Source: CAUZWH01 sp965224275
Lineage (GTDB): Bacteria; Pseudomonadota; Alphaproteobacteria; SHVV01
DNA: 64,000 bases
Direction of reading: 5' to 3'
Assembly (NCBI GenBank): GCA_965224275.1
Contig: CBDCYR010000015.1
Span: 372,001-436,000 of the forward strand
A program made the position numbers and the translations under genes. Below the pieces are notes generated by a model. That model was not told the DNA's origin and did not search any database. It worked only from the letters and a program-made list of their open reading frames with translations. Of this stretch, positions 26,114-35,549 are shown piece after piece (within the stretch, counting starts at the first letter, position 1; each line of letters begins with the position of its first letter).

Positions 26114-26299
26114 ATCCGCTGCACTCGTCGTTTTGCGCCGCGGTTAGGTCAATGCTGCGGCGTCGGTGTATCGGGCGTCTCGTTGGCGTCAATCGCTGCC
26201 TCACGATATACTTTTAACAATACAAATTGGACCGGAAAATTACGGTCGCAGCAGGGATCGTGATTCGCTACGCGGTTCGCCATTGGGTGGGAATAGCAA
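26114..26299. promoter_or_regulatory. Divergent spacer between ferredoxin and P450
   Basis: 186 bp that must carry both promoters, for the ferredoxin/ATPase pair and for the P450/permease set. AT content rises at 26205-26245 (ACTTTTAACAATACAAATT), where promoters are likely. No clear operator is visible. Confidence 0.4.
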
Positions 26300-27634
26300 T
26301 TGGTGGCGCAGAACACGCCCGACACCGGGCACCTCAAAAGGCACGCCCCGAGCACGACACACACGCCGACTTTGGATGAGTGGATTATCAGTACGGAAGC
26401 TGCCCGCGAGTTGCGTGGCAAGGGCGGCCCGCCTCTGGTCAACATTCCCCGCCTCACCGCCTACCACGACGTCGATCACGTGCTGCGATCAAAGGATTTC
26501 GTCCAAGCCGGCGGCGGCCATCGCGAAAACGCACCCATGACGCTCCATACCGTGGTTTCGCTGTCTGATCAGGATCACTTCGAGCGCCGCCGCCTCGAGG
26601 CACCCGTGTTTAGTCGTCAGTCACTCAGCGATTGCGAGCAGGAAGTGCTCGGACCCACCATCGCGACCGTGTTGGCCAACTACCGAGTGCCGGCAACTGG
26701 TGCAGCCGAGGTCCGAACCGATCTGCTGCTATTGGCCCGGGATATCCTGACCCGCGTCTCGGCGCGAATCGTTGGTATCGACGTCGGCGACGATCCCGAC
26801 GACGTGATGCGGCTGGCCACCTACGCGGATCGCCTCTCGGATGGTCACAATGTCGATTGGTCGTCGCGCGACCACGCCGAGGTGATGCGGGTCGCGCTCG
26901 ATGCCAAACAACGCTTCGTCGCGGAGTATTTCGTACCCTCCTGGGAACGCCGCCGCACTGCCCTCGCCGCGGCCACCACCGTGCCGGTGGATTTGCTGGT
27001 ATCGATGATTGGCGGAACCGATCACTTCCAGAAATGGGATCTGGATGCCGTTGTTCGCGAAACCATCTTGTTTCTGACTGCCGCGATCGGCTCACCCGCG
27101 CGCGCCCTGCCCTATGTCGTGTCGGAGCTTGAGAATTGGCTGGCCGACCACGCGGAGGATCGCGCGAAGCTGGCTGATGCAGATTTCATTCGCAACGCGA
27201 TCAACGAAACTCTCCGACTCCATACCCCCGGGTCACCCAAGCTGCGTCGCGCTTCCTGCGACGTAACGCTGCCGAGCGGCCGCCACGTGCGTGAGGGCGA
27301 AGACGTTGCGGCTGATATCGCAGCCGCCAATCACGATGCACAGGTGTTTGGCGCCGACGCGACCGCCTTCAATCCGCGGCGTGCGGTGAGCGGCGTGCAG
27401 CCTTTTGGGGTTGCCTTTGGTGCTGGGCCGCATACCTGCATCGGGTTGTTCATGACGATCGGCAAGGCGGCGGCCGACGGCGCCGAGCCGACCGGCGTAC
27501 TCGTACGTTTGTTGCTCGAGCTCTACCGGGTGGGCATGCACCTGGACCCGGATCGCCCGCCAACCCGACAACCCGACAACCCGAAGCGGTTTGCGACGCT
27601 GCCAATATTGATGCCAGCGATCGAACCGGCATGA
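26300..27634 (+). CDS. Cytochrome P450 lacking the usual I-helix acid-alcohol pair
   Basis: 444 aa. The heme loop FGVAFGAGPHTCIG gives the ligand Cys380 and the ExxR pair is E303/R306 in NETLRLH. The I-helix stretch (about 255-268) reads TILFLTAAIGSP and does not show the expected (A/G)Gx(D/E)T. The start is TTG at 26300 or GTG at 26303; no ribosome site is clear. P450s insert an oxygen atom or catalyse unusual rearrangements when the acid-alcohol pair is missing. It is translationally coupled to the permease gene (4-bp overlap) and divergent from its likely ferredoxin. Confidence 0.88.
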   Translation: MVAQNTPDTGHLKRHAPSTTHTPTLDEWIISTEAARELRGKGGPPLVNIPRLTAYHDVDHVLRSKDFVQAGGGHRENAPMTLHTVVSLSDQDHFERRRLEAPVFSRQSLSDCEQEVLGPTIATVLANYRVPATGAAEVRTDLLLLARDILTRVSARIVGIDVGDDPDDVMRLATYADRLSDGHNVDWSSRDHAEVMRVALDAKQRFVAEYFVPSWERRRTALAAATTVPVDLLVSMIGGTDHFQKWDLDAVVRETILFLTAAIGSPARALPYVVSELENWLADHAEDRAKLADADFIRNAINETLRLHTPGSPKLRRASCDVTLPSGRHVREGEDVAADIAAANHDAQVFGADATAFNPRRAVSGVQPFGVAFGAGPHTCIGLFMTIGKAAADGAEPTGVLVRLLLELYRVGMHLDPDRPPTRQPDNPKRFATLPILMPAIEPA

Positions 27635-28521
27635 GTGACACGACCATTAATGGACCTGAGTTCGATGCCGGACTTGCCGTAACTCCGCGCCGCAAGACGC
27701 GCGATCGTTATGCGCTGCTCATGGGTATCACTAGCATCTGGCTATTGATTTGGTTCGTCTTACCGATCGTTCTGATGGCGCTGCGATTCGTTGGCGACGC
27801 AGATTTCTGGAGCGCCGATCCAGTTGCCAGCCTGCTGAGTCCGCTCTACCTCCGGGTTTTCATCAACACGCTTGAGGTTGCCTTCTTTGTCACCGTCGGC
27901 TGTCTGCTGTTGGGTTACCCGGTGGCGTACTACCTGACCACGGTTACCCCGAGAACTTTCAATTTTCTAATCCTGCTGGTTTTGTTTCCAATGTGGGTGA
28001 ACATCGTCGTTCGTACCTACGCCCTGCTGGTCGTGCTCGGACGCAACGGCATCCTTAACGACGCACTGATCGGGATCGGCATCATCGACGATCCCCTGCG
28101 CATGATGTACACCCGCGGCGCGGTGTATCTGGGAATGATCCAGGTGCTGTTGCCGTATATGATTTTGACTATCTTCAGCGCCATCAAGGGCATCGATCGC
28201 TCGCTGCTGGTTGCCGCGCGCAGCCTTGGCGCGCCCCAACACCAGGTTTTTCTTCGTGTTCTGCTGCCGCTCAGTATGCCCGGCGTCTGGGGAGGAGCGC
28301 TGCTGGTGTTCGTGATCGCGCTCGGGTTCTACGTGACGCCAGCGATCCTCGGTGGTCCGACCGATGTGATGATCGCGCAACTCATTGACGAGCAGGCCAA
28401 CGGGTTCGGTAATTTTGCCGAAGCAACAATGCTGGGCCTGTTGTTGCTGCTTCTTACGGTAGTGATTCTCACTGTTTACGACCGCCTGTTCGGCCTTGAT
28501 CGCCTGTGGGGACGGCTATGA
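27631..28521 (+). CDS. potB: ABC transporter permease (PotB type)
   Basis: 296 aa with six hydrophobic helices; the EAA-like loop is AARSLGAPQHQVFLRVLLPL with the permease glycine pattern. Opening segments WLLIWFVLPIVLMALRF and LEVAFFVTVGCLLLGYPVAY match PotB-type permeases. It overlaps the P450 stop by ATGA and ends overlapping the next permease, indicating one transcript. It forms the membrane channel with the protein encoded next. Confidence 0.9.
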   Translation: MSDTTINGPEFDAGLAVTPRRKTRDRYALLMGITSIWLLIWFVLPIVLMALRFVGDADFWSADPVASLLSPLYLRVFINTLEVAFFVTVGCLLLGYPVAYYLTTVTPRTFNFLILLVLFPMWVNIVVRTYALLVVLGRNGILNDALIGIGIIDDPLRMMYTRGAVYLGMIQVLLPYMILTIFSAIKGIDRSLLVAARSLGAPQHQVFLRVLLPLSMPGVWGGALLVFVIALGFYVTPAILGGPTDVMIAQLIDEQANGFGNFAEATMLGLLLLLLTVVILTVYDRLFGLDRLWGRL

Positions 28522-29339
28522 CGCTCGAGATACACACAGTTCGCCGCGTCCGTGTTGCCCCAGGCCGGATGGTTTTGATCGTCGTCTCCGGGCTGGTGTT
28601 TGCGTTTTTGGTGTTCCCGATCGCGATCGTTTTTCCGATATCGCTAACCCCGACCGGCATTGAGTTTCCACCGAGTTCGGTGAGTTTGGATGGCTATGTC
28701 ACGTTTTTTTCCTCCTCGGATTGGCTCGACGCCGTGTTCTTGAGCGCCCGGGTCGCGTTCTTCTCGACATTGCTGGCATTGCCGCTCGGGATCGCGGCGG
28801 CGTTCGGCCTGGTGCGATCGCGCGCGCGTCTAAAGCGCTATATGAACACATTGATTCTGACGCCGCTGATGGTGCCCCATATCATCATCGCGTTGGCGCT
28901 GTTCTTTTTCTACAAGGACTGGGGGCTGTTCGATAGCGAGATCGGGATCATTACCGCCCATTCGGTGCTCATCGTTCCGTTTATCGTCATCGGCGTTTCG
29001 GCGAGCCTGAAAGGCTTCGACCAGGTTCTTGAAACCGCCGCCATGACCATGGGCGCGAGTTGGTGGCAGGCGCTGCGCTATGTGACATTGCCCATCATAT
29101 GGCCCGGGATTCTAGCCGGTAGTTTGTTGGCTTTCATAACCTCGTTCGACGAAGTCGTGGTGGCGTTGTTCGTTACCGGGCGTGTCAACGAGACATTACC
29201 GGTTAAGATGTTCGCAACGGCACAGCAGGAGATCGACCCGATGTTGTCGGTCGTATCCACCCTGCTTATCGTTTTTTCCGTGGTGGTCGGCTTTGGCATC
29301 ACCGCGGCGACCGCGCGGAGAAACGCGGCAACGGCGTAG
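28518..29339 (+). CDS. potC: ABC transporter permease (PotC type)
   Basis: 273 aa with six membrane helices and the EAA loop AAMTMGASWWQALRYVTLPI. The ATG at 28518 overlaps the previous stop as ATGA; the upstream in-frame start at 28506 is unneeded. With PotB it forms the channel. The segment ITSFDEVVVALFVTG is the classic PotC-type FDEvvvalF motif. Confidence 0.9.
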   Translation: MTLEIHTVRRVRVAPGRMVLIVVSGLVFAFLVFPIAIVFPISLTPTGIEFPPSSVSLDGYVTFFSSSDWLDAVFLSARVAFFSTLLALPLGIAAAFGLVRSRARLKRYMNTLILTPLMVPHIIIALALFFFYKDWGLFDSEIGIITAHSVLIVPFIVIGVSASLKGFDQVLETAAMTMGASWWQALRYVTLPIIWPGILAGSLLAFITSFDEVVVALFVTGRVNETLPVKMFATAQQEIDPMLSVVSTLLIVFSVVVGFGITAATARRNAATA

Positions 29340-29379
29340 CAATGAACGCATAACAGAGGATTAGAGGGAGCAATCAATC

Positions 29380-30477
29380 ATGACTGTGCGATTTTTAGAT
29401 TTATCAATCGGTGTGCTGTGCCGATCGACAGCGTTAGCCGCTGTCGCGAGCCTGGCCATAGGGTCGTTGGGGCAAGCCGCCGACCTGCCAAAAACCGGTG
29501 AGGAACCGGTCGTGGTGTTCGGGGGTTGGGGTGGCTCGGTGCAGAAACAGATGTACGAGTTCTGCTTCGACGATTTCACCGCGGCGACCGGGATAAAAGT
29601 GGAGTATTTCAATACGGCGCGGCTCGGCAAACTGAAGGCCCAGGTTGAGTCGGGACAGCCTGAGATGGATACGACCTGGCTCAACGGCATCGAGATGCCC
29701 GCGGCCACCAGCGGCAATTACGTCCAGAAGCTGCATTACGACGTCATCGACAAAGGCGAACTAAGCCCCAATCAATACGGCCACGCATTCGGCGACTATG
29801 GCATCACCTTCGATATCTTTACCGAAGCGATGGCTTACAACACCAAGAAGTGGCCGGGCGACGATCATCCCAAGAGCTGGGCCGATTTTTGGGATGTCAA
29901 GAAGTTCCCGGGACCCCGGGCCATGGACGGCCGTCCGCCTTTGAACGGCGCCTTTGAAGCGGCATCGCGGGCCATGGGAATACCGGCCAAGGACGTCTAC
30001 CCGGTCGACCTCGACAAGGTTTATGCGAAGCTCGACGAGATCAAACCGCACGTCGCGATCTGGCTCAAGCGCGGTTCCGAGCACGTCAAAGCGATGATCA
30101 GCGAGGAAGTCGATATGATCCTCGCATTCAGCGGCCGGATCGCCGAGGCCGGACGCAAAGGAGCGCCGTTTAAGGTGGTCCCCCAGACCTACATCCGTAC
30201 GTCGGGATCGCTGTTCGTCGTACCCGCGAAAGCCAAGCATCCGCGCAATGCGTCGTTGTTGATTGGCTACTGCGCCCGTAAAGGTCCGATGGCCAAGTTT
30301 GCTGGCGCGCGGGCCGGTGCCCCGTCCAACATGATGGCGATCGACCTGATGGATAAGGCGATGGCGCCATCGAACCATCCCAGCCTGGCGAGCACGACCG
30401 TTGTGGTCAGCGACGAGTGGTACGCACCGCGACTGCCCGATCTCAACAAGCAGTGGACGGAGTGGGTCACCCGCTAA
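29380..30477 (+). CDS. potD: ABC transporter periplasmic binding protein (PotD type)
   Basis: 365 aa with a signal region TALAAVASLAIGSLGQA ending at ADL. The mature domain has VVVFGGWGGSVQKQM, MDTTWLNGIEMP and DYGITFDIFTEAMAYNTKKW, typical of extracellular solute-binding family 1/PotD-like proteins. It supplies substrate to the potABC-type transporter. A GAGGG site lies before the ATG. The ligand may be a polyamine, opine or small organic cation, which sequence alone cannot settle. Confidence 0.88.
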   Translation: MTVRFLDLSIGVLCRSTALAAVASLAIGSLGQAADLPKTGEEPVVVFGGWGGSVQKQMYEFCFDDFTAATGIKVEYFNTARLGKLKAQVESGQPEMDTTWLNGIEMPAATSGNYVQKLHYDVIDKGELSPNQYGHAFGDYGITFDIFTEAMAYNTKKWPGDDHPKSWADFWDVKKFPGPRAMDGRPPLNGAFEAASRAMGIPAKDVYPVDLDKVYAKLDEIKPHVAIWLKRGSEHVKAMISEEVDMILAFSGRIAEAGRKGAPFKVVPQTYIRTSGSLFVVPAKAKHPRNASLLIGYCARKGPMAKFAGARAGAPSNMMAIDLMDKAMAPSNHPSLASTTVVVSDEWYAPRLPDLNKQWTEWVTR

Positions 30478-30503
30478 CCTGACCTGACAGAGGAGGAGCG
30501 GTT

Positions 30504-31703
30504 ATGGCCCGGTACTACCGGATTATTTCGGCGGATTCTCACCTCGAGATATCACCGGAAATGTGGACCGACCGTCTGCCTAAAAAGTATCGCGATCGGG
30601 CACCGCGCCGGGTCACGCTTCCGGACGGGTCAGACGGGTGCCTGGTCGAAAATCAGCCGCTTCTCCTCAACGGTCTCAATTTGGCGGGGAAACCGTACGA
30701 AGAACTCAGTCCGCTCGGCGTTAGCTGGGACGGTGCAGCCGGTGCCGGTGAGCCGGCTCAGCGTATTGCCGAACAGGACCGCGACGGGATCGACGCCGAA
30801 GTTTTGTTCACCGGTGTCGGTGGGCCCAATTTGTGGCGTGGCATCGGCAGCAACGAGGCCTATGGCGCGGTGCTGCGGGCGTATAACGACTTTCTTGCTG
30901 AGGACTATTGCTCGGTCGATCCGGATCGTCTGATTGGCCTAGGCGTGGTGCCCGAAACGTCGGTCGACGATGCCATCGCTGAGATGGAGCACTGCGCCAA
31001 GCTCGGCCTCAAGGGCATTACGCTCAATGCGTTTCCGAGCGGCAAGGGATTGGTGACACCGCAAGACGATTCATTCTGGGCCGCTGCAATCGATCTCGAT
31101 ATTGCGTTAACCGTTCACGTGGTCTTTGGCTTTCCCGTCAACTATGCCGGCCCGGCCGCGACCTATCCGCAGCAGCCGGACGAAATCGGCCAGGCCGGCA
31201 ACGATGTCTTGCGGCGCTATGGCAATTATGCGATACGCGGCGGACGCAACGCCATGCAATTGGTGTTCGGCGGCGTGTTCGACCGTTTTCCCCAGCTCAA
31301 AATCTATTTCGCCGAAACCCAGATCGGCTGGATCCCGAATTGGCTCGAACAGATGGACTACACCTACGATCGCAACCGCCACTGGTCGGAGCGCTTGCTC
31401 GGCATGAAACCGCTCAAGCGGCAGCCTAGCGAATACATTCGCGAGCACACCTGGTGGGGGGTCCTTCTCAATCCGATCGGCGTGCGTATGCGCCACGAGA
31501 TTGGCGTCGATCGCATTATGTGGGCCACCGACTTTCCGCATTCGGAAACCGATTGGCCGAACTCCCACGAGGTGTCCATCAAGGCCAATTTTGACGGCGT
31601 ACCCGACGATGAGGTTCAGCGCATGGTGGCCGGCAACGCGATCGACTTCTTCAAGCTCGATGCGGTTGCCCAGTCATCCAACGAATCAGTCGCCGCCGCG
31701 TAA
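30504..31703 (+). CDS. Amidohydrolase-2 family metal-dependent hydrolase
   Basis: 399 aa, TIM-barrel amidohydrolase of the ACMSD/PF04909 type. The N-terminal metal motif is replaced by ISADSHLEIS (DxH), followed by LTVHVVFGFP, and the late IMWATDFPHSETDWP gives the final Asp. Relatives decarboxylate or hydrate aromatic-derived acids. A GGAGGAG site precedes the ATG. It heads a tight run of same-strand genes with the NicF-like amidase, enoyl-CoA hydratase and CoA synthetase, so it probably belongs to one pathway. Confidence 0.85.
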   Translation: MARYYRIISADSHLEISPEMWTDRLPKKYRDRAPRRVTLPDGSDGCLVENQPLLLNGLNLAGKPYEELSPLGVSWDGAAGAGEPAQRIAEQDRDGIDAEVLFTGVGGPNLWRGIGSNEAYGAVLRAYNDFLAEDYCSVDPDRLIGLGVVPETSVDDAIAEMEHCAKLGLKGITLNAFPSGKGLVTPQDDSFWAAAIDLDIALTVHVVFGFPVNYAGPAATYPQQPDEIGQAGNDVLRRYGNYAIRGGRNAMQLVFGGVFDRFPQLKIYFAETQIGWIPNWLEQMDYTYDRNRHWSERLLGMKPLKRQPSEYIREHTWWGVLLNPIGVRMRHEIGVDRIMWATDFPHSETDWPNSHEVSIKANFDGVPDDEVQRMVAGNAIDFFKLDAVAQSSNESVAAA

Positions 31704-31719
31704 ACCAGGAGTGGAGGCA

Positions 31720-32457
31720 ATGACCGAGCGCGTTTGGGAACAATTCCTTACCGAGCAGGACAAAGCGGTATTCGCCCAAAGCGGTATGGGCCAACGCAGC
31801 GGGCTCGGCCAACGGCCGGCGCTTCTCGTGATTGACGTCAACTACAATTTTACCGGCGACAAGCCCGAGCCGATTCTCGAGAGCATCAAGCGTTGGCCGC
31901 TCTCCTGCGGCGAGGTGAGTTGGCCGGGTATTGCGGCGATCGGCCAGCTTCTCGAAGCGGCGCGATACAAACGAATTCCGGTGTTCTACACCACCGGCGA
32001 ATTGCGCGAAGATGCGGCTGACTATGGGGCTTGGGCAGGCAAGAATGCCCGCATGGGCGAGGATCGTGAGAGCTTTGTGAAAGGTAACGATATCGTTGCG
32101 GACCTCGAACCACACGCTTCCGATTTCATCATCAAGAAGCAAAAGGCGAGCGCCTTTCACGGCACACCTTTGGTTCATCAATTGGTCGACCTCCAGATCG
32201 ATACGTTGCTCGTCACCGGCACGACGACGAGCGGATGCGTTCGTGCCTCGGTGGTCGACGCCGCGAGTTACAACTACCGGTGCGCGGTGGTTGAGGAGGG
32301 TTGTTTCGACCGCTCGCAATCGTCGCATGCACTCAGCCTGTGTGACATGCATATGAAATATGCCGACGTCGTCGGTCTCGACGAAACGCTCGCCTATCTC
32401 GAACAGCTGCCCGAAAACTTATTCCAGTCCAACACCGTCAACTCTTTGCAAGCATGA
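31720..32457 (+). CDS. Isochorismatase-family amidase (NicF-like), intact
   Basis: 245 aa. The triad of the family is seen as D39 in LLVIDVNYNF, the Lys in FIIKKQKASAF and the Cys in GTTTSGCVRASVVDA. Related maleamate and N-carbamoylsarcosine amidohydrolases have the same order. It starts at 31720 after GTGGAGGC, 16 bp from the amidohydrolase stop. It is about 70 aa longer at the N-terminus than simple nicotinamidases. It could supply the function lost in the broken copy at 14171, if the substrates overlap. Confidence 0.88.
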   Translation: MTERVWEQFLTEQDKAVFAQSGMGQRSGLGQRPALLVIDVNYNFTGDKPEPILESIKRWPLSCGEVSWPGIAAIGQLLEAARYKRIPVFYTTGELREDAADYGAWAGKNARMGEDRESFVKGNDIVADLEPHASDFIIKKQKASAFHGTPLVHQLVDLQIDTLLVTGTTTSGCVRASVVDAASYNYRCAVVEEGCFDRSQSSHALSLCDMHMKYADVVGLDETLAYLEQLPENLFQSNTVNSLQA

Positions 32458-32550
32458 CGCGGTTCGCTAGAGCCCGGCGAACATTGATGGTGAGGGCCAA
32501 CGAATGGTCCCGTTCCTTGACGCACAACCCAGCAGGTGGAGGCGACCCTC

Positions 32551-33372
32551 ATGAACTATGAATTTATCCTGTTCGACATTGCCGATGGTGTCGGGACGAT
32601 AACGTTGAACCGTCCCAAAATACTCAACGCGATGAATACCCAGCTCCGCGAAGAGCTGTGCGCGGCGCTCGACCTTTGTGAAGCGGACAACGACGTCGGC
32701 GTTGTGGTGATCAAGGGCGCGGGCCGCGCCTTCTCGTCCGGTGCCGACCTCGCTGGCGGCGAAAAAGAGAGCGGGTGGATCACCACCGAAGACGGCATGG
32801 CGATGAATCGGCGCTACCGCCGCGAGTTCACGTCGATGTGGATGGACCACATCTGGGACAATGCCAAGCCGATCGTGGCGCAGGTTCAAGGCTATTGCCT
32901 TGGCATGGGGGCCGACCTCGCCAACACCTGTGATTTTATCATCGCCGCCGACGACGCCGAGTTTGGATTTCCTGAGGGCCGTTTCGGCGGCGTGCTGATG
33001 GCGTCGCTGCCGTGGACGGTGGGCATGCGTAAGGCCAAGGAACTGCTGATTACCGCAGAAAACATGAGCGCCGAGGATGCTTGGCGGCTCGGCATGGTCA
33101 ACAAGGTCGTCCCGGCTGCCGAGTTGGACGATGCGGTTCGCAAGTTTGCCGGCACGATCGTCAAAATGCCGCGCGAAACCGCCTACTTCGGCAAGCTTGA
33201 GGTCAACCGCGTATACGAAATCGCCGGTCTGCGCAGCGGTATGGCGCAATCCTACGATCTCAATGTTCTTTCCAAACTCACCCAGGGTGCGACTCAAGAG
33301 TGGGGCCGGATGCGCAAGGAAAAAGGTATGAAGGCGGCGCTGGAATGGCGCGACAAACCTTTCCAAGAATGA
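32551..33372 (+). CDS. Enoyl-CoA hydratase/isomerase-family protein (1)
   Basis: 273 aa crotonase-fold protein starting MNYEFILFDIADGVGTITLN. The oxyanion pockets are AFSSGADL and GYCLGMGADLANTCD. The usual first catalytic Glu is Asp here (GADL), while the second is kept in GFPEGRFGG. It closely resembles the protein at 35550-36365 (shared MRKAKEL, YFGKL, VNR, EI segments). Start chosen after GGTGGAGG. It is followed by an acyl-CoA synthetase, so it probably acts on its thioester product. Confidence 0.87.
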   Translation: MNYEFILFDIADGVGTITLNRPKILNAMNTQLREELCAALDLCEADNDVGVVVIKGAGRAFSSGADLAGGEKESGWITTEDGMAMNRRYRREFTSMWMDHIWDNAKPIVAQVQGYCLGMGADLANTCDFIIAADDAEFGFPEGRFGGVLMASLPWTVGMRKAKELLITAENMSAEDAWRLGMVNKVVPAAELDDAVRKFAGTIVKMPRETAYFGKLEVNRVYEIAGLRSGMAQSYDLNVLSKLTQGATQEWGRMRKEKGMKAALEWRDKPFQE

Positions 33373-33399
33373 GATTGAGACTGAGACTGAGGCCCTCGC

Positions 33400-35532
33400 G
33401 TGCCGGCCCGCAACCTCGACCCGCTCTTCAAGCCTAAGTCGATCGCCGTCGTCGGTGCCTCACCGACCTCGACAGGCGGCCGCGTGCTCGAGAATATAGA
33501 GCGCATCGGTTACGCCGGCCGCGTCTACCCCGTCCATCCCAGACATCAGGAGGTCCGCGGCCTCGCCTGCTATCCCAACCTGGCAGCGATTCCCGAGACT
33601 GTGGATGCCGCCGTTATTGCCTTGCCGACCGAAGCGGTATTGCCGGTGTTGACCGAAGCGGGCGCAGCCGGTGTGCGCGCGGCCGTGATACCCGCGACAG
33701 GATTTGCCGAAGCCGGCGCGGCCGGGCTGCAACGGCAGCAAGACCTGCAAGAGATTGCAGCGCGCCGCGACATGCTGGTGTGCGGACCCAATTGCGTTGG
33801 TGTGTTCAGTTTTGCCAATACCCAGGCGATGTATGTCGACGTGTTACCCGAGACCGTGTTGCCCGGTCCGGTGGCTGCGGTCTGCCAGAGCGGCACGGCG
33901 GCAATAACGGCGGTAACCAGTGGACGACTGGGGTTGAGCCACCTCGTCTCGATCGGCAATGAAGCGGTGATCGATGCGGCAGAATATCTCTCCTATTTCG
34001 TCGAGGACGAGCAAACCCGTGTCATCGTCGCCTTCCTCGAGGGGATCAGATCGCCGCGCTTGTTCCTCGATGTTGCCAAGCGCGCCCGCGCATTGGGCAA
34101 GCCGCTGGTGGTGTTCAAGGTCGGCGCGTCGGAGCGCGCCCAGACCTCTGCCCTCGCCCATACCGCGTCGCTGGCCGGCTCTGATGCCGTGTTTAACGCC
34201 GTGTGCGAACAATACGGGATTTTGCGGGTTCGCGATTTCGACGAAATGCTCGATACCGCCAGCGTCCTGAGCCTGCTCGAGGGTCGGTTGCCCAAGGGCA
34301 ATCGGTTGGGCTCGATTACCATGTCGGGCGGGCAGGTCGGGATGCTGTTCGATCTGGCGGCCGAGCACGGACTCGCTTTTGACGAATTGCAGGCGCCAAC
34401 GCGGGCCAAGCTCGGCCAATTGCTGGGCCGTGAGCTGGCCATTAGCAATCCCCTCGATGCCGGCGGTACAGCCGGCGACAATCCGTTATTCGCGAGCGCG
34501 ATTGAGTTGATCACTCGCGATAGCGCGGTCGATATGATGGCGGTGACGTCGCCGGCGTTAATCAACTGGCCGCGCACCGTGCAAACCGCCGAAATGACGG
34601 TCGAGCTGGCCGCATCGGTGGAAAAGCCGGTGATCTTCATGACCGCCTATGCCGAAGCGATCGCGCCGGCAATCAGAGCCTCGCTCGACGCTGCCAACGT
34701 GCCGATACTGCCGGCGACCCGGCGCGGGTTTGGCACCATCGCCCGTTGCGTGCGCTATGCCACTCATTTGGCTCACCTGTCTGATGGACCTTCTGATGCG
34801 GCCTTGAATACGGCTGGGCCCGAAATCGACGGCCGCCCTGAGATCGATGCGTTGCTCTCCCACAGCGGTCGAACCTTAAGCGAGCACGCCAGCCTTCACC
34901 TGCTCAAGGCCTACGGCATTCCTGTGGCGCAGCACGCCCTGGTGAATTCGGTGGCGGCGGCGGTGCGGGCCGCGCAGGACATTGGTTATCCCGTCGCGCT
35001 CAAGGTGTGCTCGCCGGATCTGCCGCACAAAACAGAGATCGGTGCGGTGCGCCTGGGACTGGCAGATGCGTCAGCGGTTGAGAGCGCGTTTGAAGATGTG
35101 CTGCAGCGCGTTCGTATGACGGGGGCTGCGGCAGCCATCGAGGGTGTGTTGGTGGCGGCCATGGCGGTGGGAACCGAAGTCATCATCGGGAGCGCTCGGG
35201 ACCCCGACTTTGGCCCCACGGTTCTCGTCGGTATCGGTGGGACCTACGCCGAACTGTTGGACGATGTCAGCCTGCGCCTCGCCCCTGTCTCGCACGCCGA
35301 AGCGATCGCGATGTTTGGAGAGCTTCGTGGCGGCGCCCTCCTGGATGGGTTTCGCGGTGCGCCCGCGGTCGACAAGGACGCGCTCGCCGACGTTGTGGTT
35401 AGGCTGGGGCGGATTGCCGCCGACCATGCCGAGCGGATCGACGAGATCGACGTCAATCCGCTAATGGTGACCGCGGCTGGCGCCGTCGCCGTCGATGCTC
35501 TCGTGGTCCTGCGAGGCGACGACGAGGGTTGA
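33400..35532 (+). CDS. ADP-forming acyl-CoA synthetase (acetate-CoA ligase family), fused alpha and beta
   Basis: 710 aa from a GTG at 33400. The CoA-binding Rossmann domain begins SIAVVGASPTSTGGRVLENI; the succinyl-CoA ligase-like domains hold the phosphorylated His254 in SALAHTASLAG; the C-terminal ATP-grasp domain (from about 490) carries PVALKVCSPDLPHKTEIGAV. The enzyme makes an acyl-CoA from an acid, ATP and CoA, or runs in reverse to give ATP. The acid is unknown. It lies between two related hydratase genes, suggesting one CoA-dependent route. Confidence 0.88.
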   Translation: MPARNLDPLFKPKSIAVVGASPTSTGGRVLENIERIGYAGRVYPVHPRHQEVRGLACYPNLAAIPETVDAAVIALPTEAVLPVLTEAGAAGVRAAVIPATGFAEAGAAGLQRQQDLQEIAARRDMLVCGPNCVGVFSFANTQAMYVDVLPETVLPGPVAAVCQSGTAAITAVTSGRLGLSHLVSIGNEAVIDAAEYLSYFVEDEQTRVIVAFLEGIRSPRLFLDVAKRARALGKPLVVFKVGASERAQTSALAHTASLAGSDAVFNAVCEQYGILRVRDFDEMLDTASVLSLLEGRLPKGNRLGSITMSGGQVGMLFDLAAEHGLAFDELQAPTRAKLGQLLGRELAISNPLDAGGTAGDNPLFASAIELITRDSAVDMMAVTSPALINWPRTVQTAEMTVELAASVEKPVIFMTAYAEAIAPAIRASLDAANVPILPATRRGFGTIARCVRYATHLAHLSDGPSDAALNTAGPEIDGRPEIDALLSHSGRTLSEHASLHLLKAYGIPVAQHALVNSVAAAVRAAQDIGYPVALKVCSPDLPHKTEIGAVRLGLADASAVESAFEDVLQRVRMTGAAAAIEGVLVAAMAVGTEVIIGSARDPDFGPTVLVGIGGTYAELLDDVSLRLAPVSHAEAIAMFGELRGGALLDGFRGAPAVDKDALADVVVRLGRIAADHAERIDEIDVNPLMVTAAGAVAVDALVVLRGDDEG

Positions 35533-35549
35533 GGGGGCATGTAAATGCT

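Noticed and set aside
32467..33366. Long minus-strand open frame (299 codons) opposite the first enoyl-CoA hydratase
   Set aside because: His- and Ala-rich shadow of a well-conserved gene, without any recognised motif.
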